From G963663315 sp963668255 (lineage in GTDB: Bacteria > Pseudomonadota > Gammaproteobacteria > Arenicellales > Poriferihabitantaceae), in NCBI GenBank assembly GCA_965116595.1, contig OZ220708.1, forward strand, positions 62,001-126,000: a stretch of DNA of 64,000 nucleotides, written 5' to 3'. Below, in pieces: positions 36,895-45,552 of this stretch. The position numbers and the translations under genes were made by a program. Below the pieces are notes generated by a model. The model was not told where the DNA came from, made no database searches, and saw only the letters and a list, made by a program, of their open reading frames with translations. Within the stretch, counting starts at the first letter, position 1. Each line of letters starts with the position of its first letter.

Positions 36895-37737
36895 TCAAGC
36901 CAACCAGCGTTTGCGACGGCGGTAATGTTTGACATCACGAAAGGATTTTTTATCAGCCCCGCTGATGCCCAGATAAAACTCCTTGACATCTTCGTTCTCG
37001 GCAAGTGATCTGGCTTCACCGTCCATCACCACCCGCCCGTTTTCGAGAATATACCCATACGTTGCGTAGCGCAGGGCGACGGCCGTATTCTGTTCCGCCA
37101 GCAGGAAAGTCACCCCCTCCTGAACGTTCAGTTCGTGCACAATCCTGAAAATTTCTTCTACCAGTTGCGGCGCCAGCCCCATCGAGGGTTCATCCAGCAG
37201 GATCACCTTGGGCCTGGCCATCAGTGCACGACCCACTGCGATCATCTGCTGCTCGCCGCCGGAAGTATAGCCTGCCTGACTTTTCCTTCGTTCTTTCAAT
37301 GCCGGGAAATAGCTGTAAACCAGTTCAAGGTCCCTGTTTACGTTCCTGCGTCCATCTTTTCTGGTATAAGCCCCGGTCAACAGATTTTCTTCCACGGTCA
37401 GATGTTCGAAACAATGCCTCCCTTCCATCACCTGCACCACGCCCCTTTGCACCAGTTCAGTGGGCGAAAGATTGTCCACTTTCTCGCCCATGAACTCAAT
37501 CGATCCCTTGGTCACTTCCCCTCTTTCCGTACCGAGTATGTTGGAGATGGATTTTATCGTCGTCGTTTTACCGGCGCCGTTGGCGCCCAGCAATGCGACG
37601 ATACCCCCCTCCGGAACTTCCAGGGAAACCCCTTTCAATACCAGTATCACATGATCGTAGATCACTTCGATATTGTTGACGCTCAGGACGATATTGCCTG
37701 ACAAGCCGTCAGCATCAGTCCGGGATTCCAGCGCCAT
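36895..37737 (-). CDS. livF: Branched-chain-type ABC transporter ATPase LivF
   Basis: 280 residues, with Walker A LLGANGAGKTTTIKSI, signature YTSGGEQQMIAVGRAL, Walker B VILLDEPSMGLAPQ and the LAEQN H-loop region typical of LivF. An unusual basic C-terminus (HYRRRKRWL) extends beyond the normal end. It is separated from livK by a 109-base gap with a hairpin. Confidence 0.9.
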   Translation of the reverse strand: MALESRTDADGLSGNIVLSVNNIEVIYDHVILVLKGVSLEVPEGGIVALLGANGAGKTTTIKSISNILGTERGEVTKGSIEFMGEKVDNLSPTELVQRGVVQVMEGRHCFEHLTVEENLLTGAYTRKDGRRNVNRDLELVYSYFPALKERRKSQAGYTSGGEQQMIAVGRALMARPKVILLDEPSMGLAPQLVEEIFRIVHELNVQEGVTFLLAEQNTAVALRYATYGYILENGRVVMDGEARSLAENEDVKEFYLGISGADKKSFRDVKHYRRRKRWLA

Positions 37738-37773
37738 ATCAAGCTTATTATCGGATAGTTAATATTGACTGGC

Positions 37774-37805
37774 TAAAATCGGGGCGGTGCAGACACCACC
37801 CCGAT
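37774..37805 (-). terminator. Hairpin between livK and livF
   Basis: ATCGGGG-GGTG arms at 37778-37805 form a 12-base stem with one mismatch and a CAGA-type loop. On the minus strand it is followed by TTTTAG. It is positioned to trim transcripts after livK, giving more binding protein than ATPase, a common arrangement. Confidence 0.6.
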
Positions 37806-37846
37806 TCCTTGCCATAAATACTATGCCCTTTACCGGATCAATGGCT

Positions 37847-39145
37847 TCAGGCGCCGCAATCACGAGGCGTGATGTTATTTTCAGCAGCGAATGCAGCTGA
37901 ATCTTCCGCAATCAACGCATCGACCACCTCACGGTCAGCGCCGGAGAATCCAGTGATCAGGGACCATGATTGCGATCCCGCATCCCATTGCTGGATGGCG
38001 CCCAGACCCGGCCCGCCGTGGTTGGCGCAACTGACATTGATTTCAGGACCGAAGTTTTCAAGGCCAAGCTCGGTCATGCGCGCCTGATCGATTTTCAGCG
38101 CCTCCATACCATCACGCATCTGTCCGGAATTGATTTGCGCGACCCCATGAATGCCTTGTGCGGTGAGAGCCGCTTCCGCAGCCAGCATCGCGGCATACAT
38201 ACCCCGGTTGTAAAGCACGGTGCCCAGGTTGGAACCGTCACCCGCTGCCTTACCGGCATCAACCACATATTTACGTAAATCATCATATACGGCAAAGCCA
38301 TCACCGACACCGTGGAAAGCAATAGCCTTATAACCATTCGCTCCGTCCCCGGCAGGGATTACATCGTTTTCGGAGGCTGACCACCAGACACCGATGAATT
38401 GATCCATTGGATAACGGATGTTGGCCGCTTCCTGGATCGCAACCTGGTTCATTACACCCCAACCCCACATCAGTACATAATCAGGACGTTCCCGGCGGAT
38501 CTGCAGCCATTGTGATTTCTGTTCCTGACCGGGATGATCAACCGCCAGCAGGGTCAGGTTGTAGCCATGTTTTTTCGCAAGCTCCTCAAGCGTACGAATC
38601 GGTTCCTTGCCGTAAGCCGAATTATGGTATACCAGGACAATGGATTTGTCCTTCAGGTCACCCCCTTCCTCACCAAGAATATAATTGACGATGATCGAAG
38701 CGGCGTCCCAGTAAGTACCCGGATAGTTGAAGATATGGCTGAACACGGCGCCGTTGGCGGCGGCAGTCCGCCCATAGCCCATGGAGTGAACCGGAATGCC
38801 ATCGGCGGTCGCCTTGGGTATCAACTGATAGGTAATCCCGGTAGAAAGCGGTTGATAAACCAGAGAGCCTTCACCCTTGGTGGATTCGTAGCATTCCACC
38901 CCCTTTTCGGTGTTATATCCGGTTTCACAGGGCAATATACGAAGAGGAACCCCGCCAATGCCTCCATCGCGCTCATTCAGAAGGGTCAGGTAATCGTGGT
39001 AGCCATCGGCAAACGGGATACCATTTGGCGCATAAGGCCCGGTACGATAATCCAGCGATGGAAAAACCAGTTCCGCTGACGCCGTCCAGGAAGCGACTGA
39101 CATCAACATTGCGATGCCTGAAGCAACAAGTCTTGTATATTTCAT
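37847..39145 (-). CDS. livK: ABC transporter substrate-binding protein (LivK/HAAT type)
   Basis: 432 residues. Start ATG at 39145 has a strong AGGAGG and opens a signal peptide cleaved near WTASAELV. The periplasmic type I binding fold follows (LDYRTGPYAPNGIPFADGYHDYL, IVLVYHNSAYGKEP, YVLMWGWGVMNQVAIQEA). It is longer than true LivK (about 370), resembling the group found with acyl-CoA ligases in catabolic clusters. The ligand is probably an aromatic or fatty acid, by context only. Confidence 0.88.
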   Translation of the reverse strand: MKYTRLVASGIAMLMSVASWTASAELVFPSLDYRTGPYAPNGIPFADGYHDYLTLLNERDGGIGGVPLRILPCETGYNTEKGVECYESTKGEGSLVYQPLSTGITYQLIPKATADGIPVHSMGYGRTAAANGAVFSHIFNYPGTYWDAASIIVNYILGEEGGDLKDKSIVLVYHNSAYGKEPIRTLEELAKKHGYNLTLLAVDHPGQEQKSQWLQIRRERPDYVLMWGWGVMNQVAIQEAANIRYPMDQFIGVWWSASENDVIPAGDGANGYKAIAFHGVGDGFAVYDDLRKYVVDAGKAAGDGSNLGTVLYNRGMYAAMLAAEAALTAQGIHGVAQINSGQMRDGMEALKIDQARMTELGLENFGPEINVSCANHGGPGLGAIQQWDAGSQSWSLITGFSGADREVVDALIAEDSAAFAAENNITPRDCGA

Positions 39146-39233
39146 ATTTCCTCCTTTGGAAATGGTTATTGTCCAGATACGCAACATTGAAATAATCAGG
39201 GCTTCACGTTTATGGACAGGTTTACGACCGTCA

Positions 39234-40310
39234 CTAATGTGGAAACGGCCAGAGTCTGAGCTTTTCTTTGGTGATTCTCCAAAGCTGAGCCAGCCCATGA
39301 GGCTCGACAATCAGGAAAAACATAATCAACCCACCGATCAGAATAAGGATCAGGTGAGCCACCAGGTCGGTCGGCCAACCCAGTCCGCCGACCATGATAT
39401 TCTTGAATAATACTGGAATAAGCACCATAAAGGCAGCCCCTATGAATGAACCCAGTATGGACCCCAGTCCGCCGATGATGATCATGAACAGAACCAGGAA
39501 GGATTTATCGATACCGAATGCTTCAGTCGGTTCCGCGGCCCCGAGATAGATCATGAAAAACATGGCGCCCGAAACGCCGATGTAAAACGAACTGACAGCG
39601 AACGCCGACAATTTCGTTCGCAAGGGCGGCACCCCGATGATTTCAGCCGCAATATCCATATCCCGTATCGCCATCCAGGAGCGGCCGACTCTGCCGCGGG
39701 TCAGGTTCTTGGCGATCAGGGCGAACACCACGACGATTACAAGACAAAACAGGTAGGTCGCCCAGGGAGGGGAATTCGGTCCTGAAATGGCAATGCCGAA
39801 CATAAATCGCTCGGGAGCGGTAATCATTCCGGATCCTGAGTAGTTATAGAACCAGGGAACCTTGTTGAACAGCCAGACCAGGAAAAACTGGGCAGCCAGC
39901 GTGGCCACGGCCAGATAAAAACCCTTGATTCTCAGACTGGGCAAGCCGAATAACACGCCGACAAGCGCCGTCACTCCTCCAGACAAGAGTATCACGATGA
40001 ACATGTTCATTTCAGGGAATGACGTGGTCAGCTTGTAGGACGCGTATGCGCCCACCGCCATAAAACCGCCCGTCCCCAGGCTGAGTTGCCCGCAATATCC
40101 GGTCAGCAGGTTCAATCCAAGCGCCGCCATGGCCCAGACCATCACCGGGACAAGTACGGATTTCTCCCAGTAATCGTTTATCAGAAACGGCACAACCAGG
40201 AATGCAAAGGCAGATACGGTAATCACAAACCATCGATCAAGGAAGATCGGAAACATCTGCTGATCCCCTCTGTAGGATGTCTTGAAGTCTCCCGATTCTC
40301 TGTAAAACAT
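39234..40310 (-). CDS. livM: Branched-chain-type ABC permease LivM
   Basis: 358 residues with about nine helices and the LivM signatures LGLNLLTGYCGQLSLGTGGFMAVGAY, GLPSLRIKGFYLAVATLAAQF and RSWMAIRDMDIAAEIIGV. It is 26 bases from livH. The long N-terminal lead before the first helix makes a second start (18 codons in) possible. Confidence 0.92.
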   Translation of the reverse strand: MFYRESGDFKTSYRGDQQMFPIFLDRWFVITVSAFAFLVVPFLINDYWEKSVLVPVMVWAMAALGLNLLTGYCGQLSLGTGGFMAVGAYASYKLTTSFPEMNMFIVILLSGGVTALVGVLFGLPSLRIKGFYLAVATLAAQFFLVWLFNKVPWFYNYSGSGMITAPERFMFGIAISGPNSPPWATYLFCLVIVVVFALIAKNLTRGRVGRSWMAIRDMDIAAEIIGVPPLRTKLSAFAVSSFYIGVSGAMFFMIYLGAAEPTEAFGIDKSFLVLFMIIIGGLGSILGSFIGAAFMVLIPVLFKNIMVGGLGWPTDLVAHLILILIGGLIMFFLIVEPHGLAQLWRITKEKLRLWPFPH

Positions 40311-40336
40311 GACTTTTCCTCTACCTGGGCTCGATT

Positions 40337-41338
40337 TTAAACCCGTTCTATGATTTTTTCACCAAACAGTCCCTGTGGCCTGAACATCAGAAAGAGCAAT
40401 GCCAGCACATAAGCAAACCAGTTTTCAGTGGCGCCTCCGATCAATGGCCCAATCGAATACTCAAACAACTTCTCGCCCACGCCAATGATCAACCCGCCGA
40501 CAATGGCGCCGGGTATGGATGTAAATCCGCCCAGAATCAGCACTGGCAACGCTTTCAGGGCGATCAGGGAAAGAGAAAACTGTACACCTGATTTCGACCC
40601 CCACATGATACCTGCAACCAGGGCGACAAACCCGGCAATCGACCAGACGATGACCCAGATTACCCGCAGGGAAATACCGACGGTGAGTGCGGCCTGGTGA
40701 TCATCAGCCACTGCCCGTAACGCCCGGCCAATCTTGGTGTATTGAGAGAACAGGGTCAGGGTTATGACGAGCGCCACAGCGATGACCGTCGCCCACACGT
40801 CCAGCACGTCGATGTACATGCCATAATAGTCCGCGCCTTCCGGGGCCCAGACCCGGGTAACATCCTCCCACCAGAACGAACCTCCTGATGGAATGCCCAC
40901 ATCAAGGGTTTTTATATTCGCCCCCCACATCAGGTCTCCGAATCCCTCCATGAAAAAGGCCAGACCGATCGTTGCCATGAACAGGATAATCGGCGCCTGG
41001 TTGATCAGATGCCTGAGCACCAGTTTCTCGACCAGCCAGGCAAAAACAATCATCAGTAAAACGGTCAATACAATAGCTATGAAGCTATTCATGCCCTCAC
41101 CCCAGTTATGATAATCCGTACCGAACATGACATTGACCAAATGCGCGAACGGAATCTGTCCGGTCTGAAACCCGACCAGAGTCAAAGCCGCGAACAGGGC
41201 CATCACCCCCTGCGCAAAATTGAAAATTCCCGATGCCTTGAATATCAGGACGAAACCCAGCGCCACCAGCGAATACATTATCCCGGCCATCAGCCCGTTC
41301 AGCAGAACCTCGATGATATTCAGTATCTCAGGACTCAT
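40337..41338 (-). CDS. livH: Branched-chain-type ABC permease LivH
   Basis: 333 residues, hydrophobic, with LLNGLMAGIMYSLVALGFVLIFKASGIFNFAQG at the N-terminus, ALRAVADDHQAALTVGI (the coupling EAA-like loop) and GGFTSIPGAIVGGLIIGV. It forms the permease pair with LivM. It starts six bases after livG ends. Confidence 0.92.
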   Translation of the reverse strand: MSPEILNIIEVLLNGLMAGIMYSLVALGFVLIFKASGIFNFAQGVMALFAALTLVGFQTGQIPFAHLVNVMFGTDYHNWGEGMNSFIAIVLTVLLMIVFAWLVEKLVLRHLINQAPIILFMATIGLAFFMEGFGDLMWGANIKTLDVGIPSGGSFWWEDVTRVWAPEGADYYGMYIDVLDVWATVIAVALVITLTLFSQYTKIGRALRAVADDHQAALTVGISLRVIWVIVWSIAGFVALVAGIMWGSKSGVQFSLSLIALKALPVLILGGFTSIPGAIVGGLIIGVGEKLFEYSIGPLIGGATENWFAYVLALLFLMFRPQGLFGEKIIERV

Positions 41339-41344
41339 TGGATC

Positions 41345-42127
41345 TCAAGACTCATAGGAAACTCCCAGATAGGCATTGATAACCGCCTGGTTGTTGCGCA
41401 CCGCATCCGGAGTTCCATCCGCCAGTTTCTTGCCGTAATCCAGCACAACCACCCGATCGGAGATATCCATCACTACACCCATGTCATGTTCAATCAGTGC
41501 AATCGTTGTGCCGAATTCGTGATTCACGTCCAGTATGAATCGACACATGTCTTCCTTTTCCTCCAGATTCATCCCGGCCATCGGTTCGTCCAGCAGAAGC
41601 AACTTGGACTCAGCAGCCAGCGCCCGACCCAGTTCGACCCGCTTTTGCAGGCCGTATGGCAACCGTCCCACCGGAATATTGCGAATAGACTGGATTTTGA
41701 GAAAATCAATAATACCTTCAACCCGTTCGCGGTGCTCTATCTCCTCGCGTTGCGCCGGACCATTCCAGAGCGCGTGCCAGAACAGATTGGTTTTCATCCT
41801 GAGAATCCGACCCGCCATCAGATTATCCAATGTGGTCATGCCCTTGAACAGGGCGATATTCTGGAATGTTCTTGAGATGCCCAGTCTGGCGACATCGTGC
41901 GGCTTCATGTGAACACGAAGCTTGTTGTCAAACCATATCTCCCCTTTCTGTGGATGGTAAAATCCATTGATCACATTGAGCATGGAGCTCTTGCCGGCGC
42001 CATTGGGGCCGATAATGGCGCGCACCTCCCCTTCCAGTATATTAAAACTGACATTCTTCAGCGCCTCTACACCGCCAAATGACAGTGAGATATCCTTTAC
42101 TTCAAGAAGGGCGGCGGCTGGGTTCAA
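41345..42127 (-). CDS. livG: Branched-chain-type ABC transporter ATPase LivG
   Basis: 260 residues. Walker A IGPNGAGKSSMLNVI, the LivG-specific GISRTFQNIALFKGMTTLDNLMAG, signature LPYGLQKRVELGRALAAESKLLLLDEPMAGMN and the switch IALIEHDMGVVMDISD. It lies between the acyl-CoA ligase and livH in the same direction. Confidence 0.93.
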   Translation of the reverse strand: MNPAAALLEVKDISLSFGGVEALKNVSFNILEGEVRAIIGPNGAGKSSMLNVINGFYHPQKGEIWFDNKLRVHMKPHDVARLGISRTFQNIALFKGMTTLDNLMAGRILRMKTNLFWHALWNGPAQREEIEHRERVEGIIDFLKIQSIRNIPVGRLPYGLQKRVELGRALAAESKLLLLDEPMAGMNLEEKEDMCRFILDVNHEFGTTIALIEHDMGVVMDISDRVVVLDYGKKLADGTPDAVRNNQAVINAYLGVSYES

Positions 42128-42232
42128 TTCGGTATCTGCGCCATCATTGATATTCGGTTACGATGGTCGATGTTCATAAATCATCTTCAATTCAAGTTAT
42201 ATGGTCGTAACTGTTCTGCAATACCTGCCGGA

Positions 42233-44146
42233 TCAGGCGACATCCGCATCCATAACGTTGAGGTCCGCTTCTATGGCGCCCTTGCGGCCATCCTCGAACG
42301 TGACTTCCGTTTTTATATGACAGTTGGCCGCCCCGGAGTATAACGCATCAATCAACGCAGCATACTTATCGGCAATAATTCGGCGGCGCACTTTTCTGGT
42401 GCGGGTCAATTCACCGTCATCGGCGTCGAGTTCCTTGTGCAGAATCAGGAATCGCCGAATCCGGGATGCAGAGAGTTTCCTGTCCGAGGACAAGTCACGA
42501 TTGACCTGTTGAATATTTTCGAGCACCATTTTATATACATCCGGATGCCCGGCCAGTTCCTGATAACTCGCATATGGAATGTTGTTGCGCTCTGCCCAGT
42601 TTCCGACCGCGTCAAGGTCAATATTGATCATTACCGAAACATAGTCCCGGTCAACACCCAACGCGACCGCTTCCTTGATCTGCGGGAAGAACTTGAGTTT
42701 GTTCTCTATATATTTCGGGGCGAACAATGCGCCGTTGTTCAACTTGCCGACATCCTTGATGCGATCGATGATTTTCAGATGCCCGTTATCATCAAAAAAT
42801 CCGGCATCACCGGTCATCACCCAGCCCTCATCGTTTTTGGTATTCCTGGTCGCTTCATCATTCTTGTAGTAACTCTGAAAGACACCCGGGCCGCGGTAAA
42901 TCACCTCCCCATCTTCCGTGATTTTTACTTCCACGTCAGGCGAGGGAACACCCACGGTATCGGCATAAACTTCGCCATCCGGCTGTGCCGTAATGAATAC
43001 AGCCGCTTCTGTTTGCCCGTATAGCTGCTTTACATTGATACCGAGTGAGCGGAAAAACACGAATATCTCCGGACCGATCGCTTCGCCAGCGGTGTAGGCA
43101 ACACGAATCCGGCTGAACCCCATGGTGTTTTTCAACGGCGCATAAATCAGCCAGTCACCCAACCGGTACAGTAACCGGTCCATGAAAGAAACGGGTTTCC
43201 CGTCGAGAATACTGACCCCTGTGGTACTGGCAATCGCCATGAACCGGTGAAACATCCTTTGCTTGAACTTACTTGCATCTTCCATGCGGATCATCACCGT
43301 AGTCAACAGATTTTCAAATACCCGGGGCGGAGCAAAATAATAAGTGGGGCCAATTTCGCGAAGATCCGTCGCTACCGTGGCATCACTTTCCGGACAATTG
43401 ATGCACATCCCGGTCACATACGCCTGTCCATAAGAGAAGATGTGATCGCCTACCCAGGCCAGAGGCAAATAAGCCAGCATCTCTTCATTTTCAGTCAAGT
43501 TATCCTGTTTCGCACTGTTCCTGGACGTAATCAGGACATTGTCATTGGATAGAACCACCCCTTTCGGGTTTCCCGTTGTCCCTGAGGTATAAAGCAATAT
43601 CCCAATGTCACTGCCACTGCACTGGTCAATTTCCCCCTGTAGAAACTGTGGATTGCCGGTGGCATATTCCCTGCCTGCATTTTGAACATCAACAAAATCA
43701 TGCAAACCGGTTTTATCGTAATCTCTCAGGCCGCGAGAGTCGTCATAGATAATATTTTTCAGCGTTACACAGTCAGACTTGATCTCCAGAATTTTGTCCA
43801 CCTGTTCCTGATCTTCAGCCAGTGCGTGACTGACGCCGGCATGATTGAGGACATACAACATTTCCTCAGCCACTGAATCGGCGTAAATCGGAACCGGAAT
43901 CCCGCCGAGACATTGTGCGGCACAGATCCCCCAATACAGTCGAGGACGGTTTCCCCCGACAATTGCAATCTTGTCGCCCCGCCCGAATCCAAGAGTTGCC
44001 AATCCATTCGCCAGCAGAAAAACCTCATCCCTGACCTCCTTCCAGGTCCAGCTTTGCCAGATACCCATATCTTTTTCGCGTATCGCAGTGCTGCCGGCAA
44101 ACCGATCTGCATTTTGTATCAGCAATTTTGGAAATGTATCGTTCAT
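42233..44146 (-). CDS. AMP-binding long-chain acyl-CoA synthetase
   Basis: 637 residues of the FadD15/ACSL-like group. Core motifs LLYTSGTTGNPKGVVLS, YGQTEA, WVMTGDAGFFDDNGHLKIIDRIKD and the terminal RKVRRRIIADKY are present; GVRxxLG-type breaks are absent. ATG at 44146 begins the expected NDTFPKLLIQNADRF. It is first in the unit with the Liv transporter, so it likely activates the imported acid. The substrate chain length is inferred only from family. Confidence 0.87.
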   Translation of the reverse strand: MNDTFPKLLIQNADRFAGSTAIREKDMGIWQSWTWKEVRDEVFLLANGLATLGFGRGDKIAIVGGNRPRLYWGICAAQCLGGIPVPIYADSVAEEMLYVLNHAGVSHALAEDQEQVDKILEIKSDCVTLKNIIYDDSRGLRDYDKTGLHDFVDVQNAGREYATGNPQFLQGEIDQCSGSDIGILLYTSGTTGNPKGVVLSNDNVLITSRNSAKQDNLTENEEMLAYLPLAWVGDHIFSYGQAYVTGMCINCPESDATVATDLREIGPTYYFAPPRVFENLLTTVMIRMEDASKFKQRMFHRFMAIASTTGVSILDGKPVSFMDRLLYRLGDWLIYAPLKNTMGFSRIRVAYTAGEAIGPEIFVFFRSLGINVKQLYGQTEAAVFITAQPDGEVYADTVGVPSPDVEVKITEDGEVIYRGPGVFQSYYKNDEATRNTKNDEGWVMTGDAGFFDDNGHLKIIDRIKDVGKLNNGALFAPKYIENKLKFFPQIKEAVALGVDRDYVSVMINIDLDAVGNWAERNNIPYASYQELAGHPDVYKMVLENIQQVNRDLSSDRKLSASRIRRFLILHKELDADDGELTRTRKVRRRIIADKYAALIDALYSGAANCHIKTEVTFEDGRKGAIEADLNVMDADVA

Positions 44147-44395
44147 TAATTTGAGTACTGGTGTTACAGCTACAAGGACGACAGCATTGTAAAACAAGTC
44201 GTATCAATGTGCATCGGCTTTGTTGATTTAAAGCAATCCGATCAGTATTGTGATACAATCCGTCCCTAATCGCCCCACGCAGGCGTACAGAGTACCTGTT
44301 ATTCTTCAAACCAATCCAGGATCACTTGCCACAACGGTCTGCGCCGGATTGGAAGTATAGCGCGATATTACACGACAGGTAAGAGGAAACGGGAA

Positions 44396-45424
44396 ATGCA
44401 AAATTCGGTGGCAAGATATCTTGAAGAGCTTGAGAAGCATTTCCATGACAACAGGAAGGTAACCCGAAGATCCATCAGTCGGTTTGATGATTTCCAGTCG
44501 CTCAATTCCTGTTTGATTACCCGCGCACTCGAAACCGAGGGCGCAAGCCTGTGGGTTGGCGTCAATCCGGCGTCTGTGCACAGCCTTTACGAAGTCGTCC
44601 TGTTTACTCTTGCGGTTCATTTCTTCCGGCTCAATCACACCGAGAGCAGCGGGAATTCACCCAGAAAGGGCGATAAATATCAAAAGGGCAAGAATATTTT
44701 TGAAGTCGTTGACCCCGAATATACCGATGACCTCGGTTATACGGGAATAAAACTCAAGGCCATCAACTGCAACCGGTCCGACCTGACCACCAAGCCGACT
44801 CTCGAGTATCTGAATGAAAGATATACGCCGTTAACTACAAATGCGAATATCACCGCAACAAACTTTGAACCGATTCTGAAATTGTTCAGGGAGGCAATGG
44901 GGCAAAAAGTCAATCTGCCTCCTTTTCGGAATAAATTCGCTATTATCGTAGACATGGACCAGTTCGAACACTGCTTCGAAAAAACCGACAGGAAAGCCTA
45001 CCCGTATGTCCATCTGGAGGATCAGGGCCGGCACTCCAGAAACCCGGAAGATCTGGGAGACAATCTGTTTTATATTGCGCATTGCTACGAGGACATCAAA
45101 GCGCCGGTTTTTGAACAGGGCATCGAGCTTGACGTTGTGGCGTTTCTCGGCAAATCGATAGATGCCAGGGTGCTGGATGATATCGACAGGGAACTTGTCA
45201 AGCGTGTAATCGCCATCGGGCCCGAGCGGTCAGAGCAACCTGATATGGGCTCACTGCTGTGCTGGCAATGGACACCGCCTGAGCTTAAGCTTCTGCAAAA
45301 TACCGACCCGGGAAACCCACCACACAATCTGAACGGGAACAGGATCGACAACTGCCTGATCGAAGAAATGAGTTCCGCTGACAGAAAGGAATTGTCAGGT
45401 ATCACCTTCCCGCCCCCATCGTAG
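44396..45424 (+). CDS. Protein of unknown function, 342 residues
   Basis: I do not recognise this protein. It has no signal peptide and no membrane helix; it is mixed alpha/beta, charged, and carries an acidic VDMDQFEHCF segment and a conserved-looking GPERSEQPDMGSLLCWQWTPPELKLL near the C-terminus. It is transcribed alone, divergent from the acyl-CoA ligase across 249 bases. Its last codons and stop lie inside an 80-base tandem repeat, so the C-terminus may be recent. Codon use looks like its neighbours. It could be a full gene of an unnamed family. Confidence 0.65.
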   Translation: MQNSVARYLEELEKHFHDNRKVTRRSISRFDDFQSLNSCLITRALETEGASLWVGVNPASVHSLYEVVLFTLAVHFFRLNHTESSGNSPRKGDKYQKGKNIFEVVDPEYTDDLGYTGIKLKAINCNRSDLTTKPTLEYLNERYTPLTTNANITATNFEPILKLFREAMGQKVNLPPFRNKFAIIVDMDQFEHCFEKTDRKAYPYVHLEDQGRHSRNPEDLGDNLFYIAHCYEDIKAPVFEQGIELDVVAFLGKSIDARVLDDIDRELVKRVIAIGPERSEQPDMGSLLCWQWTPPELKLLQNTDPGNPPHNLNGNRIDNCLIEEMSSADRKELSGITFPPPS

Positions 45425-45549
45425 GGACAATCCCTCCGTGGTTGTCCGGGACATCCCCCGCGCCTGCCCGCAAAACCGGAAACCGTATCCCGCCCTCATC
45501 GTAGGGACAATCCCTCCGTGGTTGTCCGGGACATCCCCCGCGCCTGCCC
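45410..45549. repeat. 80-base tandem repeat, about 1.75 copies
   Basis: The block CCCGCCC-C/T-CATCGTAGGGACAAT...CGCCTGCCC starts at 45410 and again at 45490. Positions 45421-45469 and 45501-45549 are identical. Internally it pairs GGGACAA with TTGTCC, the same style as the GTAGGGGCAGG elements at 7.2 and 8.9 kb. It fills the gap between the unknown gene and dddP. Confidence 0.8.
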
Positions 45550-45552
45550 AGA

